This document shows positions 56,877 to 64,000 of a stretch of DNA of 64,000 nucleotides, piece after piece. Position numbers and translations under genes: made by a program. The first letter of the stretch is position 1. The number at the start of each line of letters is the position of its first letter. The stretch is from an uncultured Collinsella sp. GTDB lineage: Bacteria; Actinomycetota; Coriobacteriia; Coriobacteriales; Coriobacteriaceae. The notes beneath the pieces are model-generated. The model saw only the letters and a program-made list of their open reading frames with translations. It was not told where the DNA came from and did not search any database. Location: contig CALFDJ010000008.1 in the NCBI GenBank assembly GCA_937950325.1, positions 62,001-126,000 of the forward strand, in the 5' to 3' direction.

Positions 56877-59066
56877 CTAGATTAATTTAGTACTCTCCAG
56901 CTTTTCGATAATCCAGTCGTTGGCCTTGATGACCGGACGGCGGAAGACGACGCCCAGTGCCAGCGACGGAATCAGATAGCTCGCCAGAATGCCCAGCTCA
57001 ACCCAGTACTCCATATGGTAGGCGCCAGCCATGGCGGCATGCATGGCGTTAATGCCATGGGTAAACGGCAGGAACGGATAGATCGCCTGGAACACAGGGC
57101 CGGTCATCTCGATGGGGAACGTACCGCCCGAACCGCCGACCTGCATGACCAGCAGCACGACGGCGAGCGCCTTGCCGATATCGCCAAACGAAACCGTAAG
57201 CGTGTAGACGATATTGGAGAACACGAGACTCGCGACCCAGCCCGCCAGCACAAACTGCAGCGGGTCGTCGCACTGGATGCCAAAGAACAGGATGTCGCCC
57301 GCGCACACGAGCGTTGCCTGCAGCAGGGCCAGACCGCCAAAGAACAGATAACGGCCCAGGTAGATCTCGTGCAAGCGCACGGGGATCAGCTCATTGATGA
57401 GTTCGTCGTCAACCGAGACCTTCATCATGGCCGCCAGCACGATCGAGCCGACCCAGAGCGACAGAATCGTGTAGAACGGTGCCATGGCCGAACCGTAGTT
57501 GCGGATCGGATAGACCGGCTTGCGATCGAGCGCGACGGGGCCGGAAAGCGACACGGCCAGACCCTCGGGATCATTGCCGATCATCGTCTTGATCGTAGCG
57601 AGGTCATCCGACATCAAGGCGCCGTCGAGCTCGTCCTTAAACGCGCTGATCTTGTCCGACGCCTCGCCCAGCTGATCAGAAGCCTTGTTGACCAGCTTTG
57701 CAGCCTTGGAGAGGCCCTTTGCCAGCGAACCGGATGCGTCGGTCAGGCCGCCTACGGCGCTATCCAAGTCGCCCGAGATGCCATCAAGCGAGTCCAAAAT
57801 GCCCGAAACCGTCTTCTTGAGCTCCTTGGCCTTAACCGAGAACGTGGAATCGTAATCGGATTTGGCACCCGCGATGCCGGCCTTGGCATCGGCGATGGCC
57901 TGATCGACCTCGGCACGCGAGTTGTTGACCTCGGCCATGCTATCGGAGAGAGACTTCGCGGTGGCCGCCAGATCCTTGGCATTGTTGCGGTACTCAACGG
58001 CGATTCTGCCCAGCGACGTCGCGGCGGACTTGAGGCCGTCCTTCAAATTCTCATCGCTCACCTGGTCGGCAAGGCTGCGGAGCTGATCGGCCACTGTATC
58101 GATATCCTTGGCGCGCGCATTGAGGGCCGCAGCGGCATCGTTGAGTTGGGACACCGTAAGGTAGACATGCTGGTTTGCGGTGTAGAACGCCTTCGCGAAC
58201 TCGGCAGACACATTGTCGAACGAACCCGCACTTCCATCGATTGCGGCATCGATGGCATCGTTTGCCGCCTTAAGCGCTTCTTTGGAATCATCGATACCGC
58301 TCTTGACATGCTCCATCAGCTGCTTCGTTGACTCATCGACCGTGCCCGTCTGCTTGAGCATGCCGCTCGCCGACGTCAGCGAATCGGACGTGGAGCTCAA
58401 AATGCCCGCAAGCGACGTTGCGCTGGCCTGAACGTCCTGCAGGTCCTGGACCGAATCGCCGAGCGTCGAGGACAGGTTGGCGATAAAGTTGCTGACCTGG
58501 TCGGTGCTCATGTAATCGAGCAGGCTGGACACCGTCTTAAGACCGATGCTCGTAATGGTCTCGGTAAAAGTTTTGTTAACCTGGCTCTGGACGGCGCTCG
58601 AACCCTTCTCGGTCACGATCTGCGCAATGGCGTTGGCCTTCTGATTCTCGTAGAACTCGATATCGGCATGCTTCACGTCGGTCGAGAAAAGCGTCATCAT
58701 GTCAGCGCTAAACGTTTTGGGGATAACGACGGCAGCATAGTACGCGCCCGACTTAACGCCCTCGATAGCCTTTTCGCGATTGTTGAGCACAACCCAATCG
58801 AAGCTCTCGTTGCCGCGTAGGGTGGCGGTCACGTTTTCGCCCACGTTAACCTCGACGGGGATCAAATCGCTCTCGTAACCCTCATCGGTGTTGACCACGG
58901 CGATCTTAAGATTGCCGGTGTTGCCGTACGGATCCCAGCTGCCGGCGATGTTAAACCACGCGTACAGACACGGTACGATAATGAGGCCCATCACGACAAC
59001 CAAGCCGATCACGGAGCGAGACACGTTTTGGACATCGCGCTTAAACAGATGCAGGATGTTCTTCAT
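56877..59066 (-). CDS. YhgE/Pip-family membrane protein
   Basis: A 729-residue protein. An N-terminal membrane segment (VIGLVVVMGLIIVPCLYAWF) is followed by the hallmark DPYGNTGNLKIAVVNTDEG. A long extracytoplasmic region, about residues 60-520, is rich in heptad-like Ala/Ser/Asp repeats. Five or so C-terminal membrane segments (ABC-2-permease-like, FLPFTHGINAMHAAMAGA) close it. Relatives include the phage infection protein Pip and export components of type-VII-like loci; no ATPase is encoded here. It starts directly after the stop of the upstream paralogue (TAAATG), with GGAGGTGAGG inside that gene, so the two are made together. Confidence 0.9.
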   Translation of the reverse strand: MKNILHLFKRDVQNVSRSVIGLVVVMGLIIVPCLYAWFNIAGSWDPYGNTGNLKIAVVNTDEGYESDLIPVEVNVGENVTATLRGNESFDWVVLNNREKAIEGVKSGAYYAAVVIPKTFSADMMTLFSTDVKHADIEFYENQKANAIAQIVTEKGSSAVQSQVNKTFTETITSIGLKTVSSLLDYMSTDQVSNFIANLSSTLGDSVQDLQDVQASATSLAGILSSTSDSLTSASGMLKQTGTVDESTKQLMEHVKSGIDDSKEALKAANDAIDAAIDGSAGSFDNVSAEFAKAFYTANQHVYLTVSQLNDAAAALNARAKDIDTVADQLRSLADQVSDENLKDGLKSAATSLGRIAVEYRNNAKDLAATAKSLSDSMAEVNNSRAEVDQAIADAKAGIAGAKSDYDSTFSVKAKELKKTVSGILDSLDGISGDLDSAVGGLTDASGSLAKGLSKAAKLVNKASDQLGEASDKISAFKDELDGALMSDDLATIKTMIGNDPEGLAVSLSGPVALDRKPVYPIRNYGSAMAPFYTILSLWVGSIVLAAMMKVSVDDELINELIPVRLHEIYLGRYLFFGGLALLQATLVCAGDILFFGIQCDDPLQFVLAGWVASLVFSNIVYTLTVSFGDIGKALAVVLLVMQVGGSGGTFPIEMTGPVFQAIYPFLPFTHGINAMHAAMAGAYHMEYWVELGILASYLIPSLALGVVFRRPVIKANDWIIEKLESTKLI

Positions 59067-61883
59067 TTATGCCTCACCTCCTTTGGAGTGCTTGCCAAGC
59101 GCGGTGGTATCTCCATCATTTGTGGCTGTGCTGTCGCTGCCCTGAGATTTATGGTGCGAGCCGATATGCGGCAAGCGGCCCGTGGACTGATCGCCGCCCT
59201 TGGCACCACGCTCGCTGGCGTTGAGGCCAAACATGTGGCGGGCGGCAGGAATGGCGGCCGTGTGTTCGCGCATCTCGCGACGCAGGTCCTCATCCGAAAG
59301 CGCCGAGATGCGCATCTGGGTATTGAGGCTCGCTCGGATATATTCGATATTGATAAGCCAGCCGCAGATGGCAATAACCGAGATGATCCAAATGACAAGC
59401 AGGATGATCTTGCCGTTATTGTCGATATCGAGAACCGTCGACAGGACAAAGAGCAGGACCTGAACGCCCACCACGGCGGCAAAACCGCCCTTGATGTAGT
59501 ACGGGTAGCGATGTTCAAAGGCGACCGCATGATCGAGCAGTTCGCGACGGTACGAATCGGAATCGAGCATGACGCGCATGGCCGTGCGCAGCGAGTAGCG
59601 CTGGCGCGGCAGGTCGTTGGACTCGCAAATCATCATACCGGTCGTGGAGAGCTGTTTATCAAAGAGCAGGTTAAGGTTGAGCAGCAGCGGACGCAGCTGC
59701 AGGCCGATAAAGAGCGCCACGATCAAGAACACGCCCAGAATGCACAGGTTAAACAGGTAGTTGAACGAATACATGCCGCCGACCGTCTCGCGCAGCAGAT
59801 TGATGCCGTAGGTAAAGGGCAGCAGCGGGTGCAGCCACTGGAAGAAGCCGGGCATCATCTCGATGGGGTACATGCCCGACGAACCCGGGATCTGCACGAT
59901 GACGAGAATGACGCCGATAGCCTTGCCGATATGCTTAAACGTGGTGGACAGCGCATAGATGATATTGACGTAGGTGAACGAAATGGCGATGCCGCCCAGC
60001 ACGAACAGCAGCGGGCTGACGCACTGCACGCCAATCACCAGATCGCCTACCGTAACGATAATGGCCTGCAACGCGCCCAGGATCACCATGAGCAACCAGC
60101 GGCCAAAGTAGCCTTGGCGCGCCGTAAAGCTGCCAACACCTTCACGGTCGACCTCGAGCTTGTAAATGGCGATGAGCACATAGCCGCCCACCCAAAGCGC
60201 CAGATTGGTGTAGAAGGGGGCAATGCCCGAGCCGAAGCTCTTAACCGGATAGATCGACTTGGACGCGAGCTCAACCGGAGATGCCATGAAGTCTGCGACG
60301 TCATTGACGTCGACGCCCATCAGGTCGGCCAGCTCGCCCATGGACTCGGAGGTCTGTAGCGCCGCGATGTCGTTGGCGGCGGTTGCGAGCTTGTCCTGGA
60401 CCTTGGCAAGCGAGGAATCGGTCTGGGACAGCGTGGTCTTGGCCTGGCCGAGCGTAGCGTTAAGCTGCGAAAGCGTACCGCGCGCGCTTGCAATCGTGGG
60501 CGTGAGGCCAGATACGATACCCGTCAAATCACCCGAGACGGCGGCAAAGGAATCAAGCGCGCTCGAGGCCTTCGGCAGCGCGTTTTGACCCAGGTCCGTC
60601 TGGGCCTGGCCAAGGTTGGTCGCACCGGTCTGAATTGCGTTATTGATAGCGTCGCTGGCACCCGAGACAGCCGCGGCGTCATTCGCCATGGCGCTCGACT
60701 GCGCAGACAGACCGTCCTTGATGCTCTGAAGCTTTTCATTCTGCTCTCGAAGCAAATCGATGGTCGATACAATGCGCGCGTCAATTTCCTCGGAACCTGT
60801 CGACGTGTCATTGGCGAGAATCTCTAAGTGCCCGATAACGGCCTTATTGTGGTCGATCGTCGCTTGGAGAGACTCAAGCGAGTTGTCGATACGGGTGGTC
60901 GTAGATGTGACCGTGCCCGTCAGCTTGCCGATGGCAGCGTTCGCAGAGGCCGACGTCTTGGTAAGCGCAAGGCTGCCTTCCGAGAGCGCCTTGGAGAGCG
61001 AGGCGATAGAGTTGCCCGCCGTGGTGCGAGCTTCGCCCAGCAGGTCGTTACCCTGAGAGATCGCCTGCGTCAGTGACGGCGCCTGACCCTGCAGGCCGGC
61101 AAGTGCCGCATCGGCCGAGGCGATGGCGCCACTCGTCTTATCGATGGCGGCATTCATGTCGCCAATCGAATCGTGCACCTCGCCCAAGGTATCGGATGCC
61201 TCGGAGACAGAACTTGCCAACGAATCCTGAGTCTGAGTTGCCTTGTCCTTTAAATCGACTCCGGCATCCTTGGCAATACTGGCAACGGTCTCGCCCACCG
61301 TGGAGACAAATTCCGAGTTGATCTGCTTCTCGATGGTACTTGCACCGGTGTCGGTAACCTTGGGTGCAATGGCGCTCTTCTTCTCATTGACGTAGTACGT
61401 AAGCTTGGGCTGATGGTAGTTGCCGTCGAGCATCGAAACCAGGTTATCCGAGAAGTTCTTGGGGATTACGATGGCCGCATAGTACTCACCACTCTCGACG
61501 CCCTCCTTGGCATCGGCCGCCGAATCGACGAAGGTCCAGCCCAGCTGATCGTTCTCCTCGAGCTGATCGACGACCTGGTCGCCCGCGTTGAGATCGCCCA
61601 CCAGGTCGTTCTGAGTGCCCTGATCGTTGTTGGCGATGGCAATCTTGATGCCCTGGGTGTTTCCGTACGGATCCCAGTTTGCCACGATGTTGTACCAGGC
61701 ATACAGTGAGGGAATAACGCACACGCCGAGGGTAACCACCAAGGCAACGGGGTTCACAAGCAGTCGCTTAATGTCGCGCTTAAATATCGCAAAGGAGACC
61801 TTTGCATTGGATAGTTTGCTGCCGAGACTCACGCTTGGACCATCCATCCTGTCGTTAAATCGAATCGTACTATCGACAACCAT
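59067..61883 (-). CDS. YhgE/Pip-family membrane protein, larger paralogue
   Basis: A protein of about 938 residues with the same plan as its neighbour: N-terminal segment (VALVVTLGVCVIPSLYAWYN), the motif DPYGNTQGIKIAIANNDQG, a long coiled-coil-like region to about residue 580, then a membrane domain with FLPFTYGINLLRETVGG. It has an additional C-terminal part of about 200 residues with two more membrane segments and a polar tail (ending HSKGGEA). The start is uncertain: ATG at 61883 or 61847, neither with a good ribosome site. Two paired paralogues of unequal length suggest a heteromeric complex. Confidence 0.88.
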   Translation of the reverse strand: MVVDSTIRFNDRMDGPSVSLGSKLSNAKVSFAIFKRDIKRLLVNPVALVVTLGVCVIPSLYAWYNIVANWDPYGNTQGIKIAIANNDQGTQNDLVGDLNAGDQVVDQLEENDQLGWTFVDSAADAKEGVESGEYYAAIVIPKNFSDNLVSMLDGNYHQPKLTYYVNEKKSAIAPKVTDTGASTIEKQINSEFVSTVGETVASIAKDAGVDLKDKATQTQDSLASSVSEASDTLGEVHDSIGDMNAAIDKTSGAIASADAALAGLQGQAPSLTQAISQGNDLLGEARTTAGNSIASLSKALSEGSLALTKTSASANAAIGKLTGTVTSTTTRIDNSLESLQATIDHNKAVIGHLEILANDTSTGSEEIDARIVSTIDLLREQNEKLQSIKDGLSAQSSAMANDAAAVSGASDAINNAIQTGATNLGQAQTDLGQNALPKASSALDSFAAVSGDLTGIVSGLTPTIASARGTLSQLNATLGQAKTTLSQTDSSLAKVQDKLATAANDIAALQTSESMGELADLMGVDVNDVADFMASPVELASKSIYPVKSFGSGIAPFYTNLALWVGGYVLIAIYKLEVDREGVGSFTARQGYFGRWLLMVILGALQAIIVTVGDLVIGVQCVSPLLFVLGGIAISFTYVNIIYALSTTFKHIGKAIGVILVIVQIPGSSGMYPIEMMPGFFQWLHPLLPFTYGINLLRETVGGMYSFNYLFNLCILGVFLIVALFIGLQLRPLLLNLNLLFDKQLSTTGMMICESNDLPRQRYSLRTAMRVMLDSDSYRRELLDHAVAFEHRYPYYIKGGFAAVVGVQVLLFVLSTVLDIDNNGKIILLVIWIISVIAICGWLINIEYIRASLNTQMRISALSDEDLRREMREHTAAIPAARHMFGLNASERGAKGGDQSTGRLPHIGSHHKSQGSDSTATNDGDTTALGKHSKGGEA

Positions 61884-61963
61884 TGTACGTAGGCGCTTTA
61901 ACGTCTCAAAGCACAATGGTGTTGAGTTTTGCGGGTAGCAATATACTACGAAGACAAATTAAC

Positions 61964-61975
61964 GTACAGTTGTAC
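61964..61975. promoter_or_regulatory. GTACA-GT-TGTAC dyad upstream of the YhgE pair
   Basis: A short palindrome about 85 bases upstream of the first YhgE-like gene, in the AT-rich stretch where its promoter should lie. YhgE operons are often preceded by a TetR gene; none is here, so a regulator encoded elsewhere may bind. Confidence 0.35.
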
Positions 61976-62046
61976 AGTATCTATAATTTCAGCAGGTCAC
62001 AAAACCACAACCCCGACAAATAATTGATCCCTTGGGGACGGAGGAA

Positions 62047-62116
62047 AACGAGAGTGGAAAATCTCCCACTTCAAGCCCGCATTCGAGCCAAAAGTGGGAG
62101 ATTATCCACTCTCGTT
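62047..62116 (-). terminator. Long stem-loop terminator after htpG
   Basis: AACGAGAGTGGA and TAATCTCCCACTT pair with AAGTGGGAGATT and TTCCACTCTCGTT across a loop of about 20 bases, and TTTTCCTCCGTCCCC follows on the minus strand. It lies 31 bases beyond the htpG stop. Confidence 0.8.
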
Positions 62117-62146
62117 CTAATCTAGTTACGGTGCCGTATCCCCGAA

Positions 62147-64000
62147 CTACATCAAGTTGCAAACAGCCGCCGCGAAGGCTACGGGGTCCTCGGGGAGGAT
62201 GCCCTCGACCAGCAGGGCCTGGTCATAGAGCAAACCGGAGTACTGCTTGATCTTGTCGGCGTCGCCCGCCTTCTGAGCGGCGACGAGCTTGGAAAAGACC
62301 GGGTGCTTGGCGTTGAGCTCGAGCACGCGCTGGCTCTTGGGCATACCGTCGGGCGCGCCCTCGGGACCCTTCTGGAGCACCTTCTCCATCTCGAGCGAAA
62401 GCGGGCCCTCGGTGGTGATGCACGCGGGAGCATCGGTCAGGCGCGCAGAGACGGCAACCTTCTCGACCTTGTCGCCGAGTGCCTCCTTCATGGCGTTAAA
62501 GAGGTCCTCGTTCTCCTTGGTGGCGTCCTCGGCCTCCTTTTTCTCGTCCTCGGTCGCCAGGTCAAGATCACCGGTTGCGACGTTCTTGAGCTCCAGGTGA
62601 CGATCCTCAACCTCGGGCTCGGCACCATCGGCCACGGCCTTCTCGGCAGCCTCGCGGGCGGCATCGTCCTCGTAGATCTTGGGCATATCGGCGGCAACGT
62701 ACTCACGCATAGCCTGGAAGGTGAACTCATCCACGTCCTGCGTCAGCAGCAGCACGTCATAGCCGCGGTCGAGCACGCCCTTTACCACGGGCATCTTGGC
62801 CAAGCGCTCACGCGAGTCGCCGGCGGCGTAGTAGATGGCCTTCTGATCCTCGGGCATGCCCTTGGCATACTCGGCCAGGGTAATCATCTTCTGTTCCTTG
62901 GCAGACCAGAACAGCAACAGATCGGCGAGCTCATCGGCCTTCATGCCATAGCTCGAGTAGATGCCGTACTTAAGACCGCGGCCAAAGTTCTCAAAGAACT
63001 TCTCGTAGGCCTCGCGGTCGTTGTCACGCATATCCTCAAGGTCGGCGGTGATCTTCTTTTCCACACGCTTGGCGATGGCCTTGAGCTGACGGTTCTGCTG
63101 CAGCGTCTCACGCGAGATGTTGAGCGACACATCGGCGGAATCCACGACGCCGCGGACAAAGTTGTAGTAGTCGGGCAGCAGGTCGTCGCACTTCTCCATG
63201 ATCAGGACGTTGGAGCTGTAGAGTGCCAGACCCTTCTCGTAATCCTTGCTGTACAGATCGAACGGCGCGCGGCCCGGCACAAACAGCAGGGCATCGTACT
63301 CGAGCGTGCCCTCGGCATGGAAGCTGATGGTGCGCGCAGGATCGTCAAAGTCGTGGAACGTGGACTTGTAGAACTCGTCGTAGTCCTTCTGCTCAACATC
63401 GGAGCTGCGCTTTTTCCAAATCGGTGTCATGGAATTGACGGTCTCGAGCTCCTGGTAGTCCTCGTACTCGGGCTTGTAATCGTCGCCGGCGTCCTCGGGC
63501 TTGGGTTTCTGGCGGCTCTTGGACACCATCATCTGAATCGGGTAGCGCACATAGTTGCTGTACTGCTGAATCAGGCTCTTGAGACCCCACTCGGTCAGGA
63601 AGCGATCGTAGGTCTCGGCCTCGCCGTCGGCATCGAGCTTCTCGTTCTCGCGCAGCGTCAGGATGACATCGGTACCGTGCTCGGCGCGCTCACCGTCCTC
63701 GATGGTGTAGCCCTCAAGACCGTCGGATTCCCACACATGGGCGACATCCTCGCCATAGGCGCGGCTGACGACCTTCACATGGCTGGCGACCATAAAAGCC
63801 GAGTAGAAGCCCACGCCAAACTGGCCGATGATGTCGACATCCGAACCCTGCTGCTCGGCGTTCTCGGTCTTAAACTCCTCGGAGCCGGAATGGGCGATGG
63901 TGCCCAGATTGCGCTCGAGCTCCTCGGCGGTCATGCCAATGCCGTTATCCGAGATGGTAATGGTGCGGGCGTCTTTATCAAAGGAAACGCGAATAGCCAG
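62147..64000 (-). CDS. htpG: Chaperone HtpG (Hsp90), 5' end outside the window
   Basis: The C-terminal 617 residues of bacterial Hsp90; the gene runs off the right edge and its start is not visible. The ATP-binding GHKL domain is entered at LAIRVSFDKDARTITISDNG, and the next motif GIGMTAEEL and the lid GQFGVGFYSAFMVA follow. The middle domain (RGVVDSADVSLNISRETLQQ, the client and ATPase-activating part) and the C-terminal dimerisation domain are intact to the stop codon. An acidic, Glu-rich segment near 480-515 (EDEKKEAEDATKENED) is longer than usual. It helps fold client proteins under stress. No heat-shock element can be judged since the promoter is outside. Confidence 0.95.
   Translation of the reverse strand: MAIRVSFDKDARTITISDNGIGMTAEELERNLGTIAHSGSEEFKTENAEQQGSDVDIIGQFGVGFYSAFMVASHVKVVSRAYGEDVAHVWESDGLEGYTIEDGERAEHGTDVILTLRENEKLDADGEAETYDRFLTEWGLKSLIQQYSNYVRYPIQMMVSKSRQKPKPEDAGDDYKPEYEDYQELETVNSMTPIWKKRSSDVEQKDYDEFYKSTFHDFDDPARTISFHAEGTLEYDALLFVPGRAPFDLYSKDYEKGLALYSSNVLIMEKCDDLLPDYYNFVRGVVDSADVSLNISRETLQQNRQLKAIAKRVEKKITADLEDMRDNDREAYEKFFENFGRGLKYGIYSSYGMKADELADLLLFWSAKEQKMITLAEYAKGMPEDQKAIYYAAGDSRERLAKMPVVKGVLDRGYDVLLLTQDVDEFTFQAMREYVAADMPKIYEDDAAREAAEKAVADGAEPEVEDRHLELKNVATGDLDLATEDEKKEAEDATKENEDLFNAMKEALGDKVEKVAVSARLTDAPACITTEGPLSLEMEKVLQKGPEGAPDGMPKSQRVLELNAKHPVFSKLVAAQKAGDADKIKQYSGLLYDQALLVEGILPEDPVAFAAAVCNLM

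Overview
This is a chromosomal window from a high-GC, Gram-positive-like gut anaerobe. My best guess is an actinobacterium of the class Coriobacteriia, perhaps Collinsella. That rests on base composition, clear Shine-Dalgarno sites, tandem YhgE/Pip proteins, the Lar and Feo loci and the many GntP/GntR/uronate genes. It is inference; there is no rRNA or other marker here to prove it.

Left part (1-10 kb): a GntR regulator and GntP permease, a HIT hydrolase, and a YczE-like membrane protein behind a long structured leader with operator-like palindromes. An AAA ATPase follows, bracketed by two repeat arrays. Next come a wrecked tyrosine integrase and the 3' half of an initiator tRNA, together the scar of an integrated element. 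After these are an alkyltransferase-like protein, a CBS protein and a frameshifted DHA2-type MFS pump.

Central part (10-36 kb): an acid-sugar and pectin utilisation island. It holds an IlvD/Edd-type dehydratase, a second GntP/GntR pair, KduD plus an RpiB-type isomerase that probably replaces KduI, two flavin/Fe-S oxidoreductases, a TIM-barrel isomerase, GH105, an SGNH esterase, a pectin methylesterase fused to an alpha/beta hydrolase, another esterase, GH28, a GPH-type symporter, UxaA, UxaB, UxaC and a LacI regulator. None of the polysaccharide enzymes has a visible signal peptide, so oligogalacturonides appear to be imported and then demethylated, deacetylated and hydrolysed inside the cell. 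Saturated ends would go through UxaC-UxaB-UxaA and unsaturated ends through the isomerase and KduD, both to 2-keto-3-deoxygluconate (KDG). KDG kinase and KDPG aldolase are not in the window. A palindrome of the form GGTGAACGTTCACC precedes kduD, GH105, the symporter, uxaC and the YczE gene, and is probably the site of the LacI protein.

Right part (36-64 kb): core and household genes. These are a Feo iron-uptake operon (two FeoA, FeoB, a Cys-rich FeoB partner), an HPr paralogue, aspS, serB, a lactate racemase locus (larB, a short larC, a TetR gene, larD, larA), ppc, hisS, an MFS remnant, an M20 amidohydrolase, an EamA exporter, two YhgE/Pip proteins in tandem, and htpG running off the right edge.

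The intergenic DNA is unusually rich in long inverted repeats of several families: a TTGCGGTG palindrome in four copies, very long stem-loops between genes, and hairpins followed by TTTTCCTCCGTCCCC. These repeats, the YczE leader, the repeat-flanked AAA ATPase and the PME-esterase fusion are the parts I consider most worth a second look.
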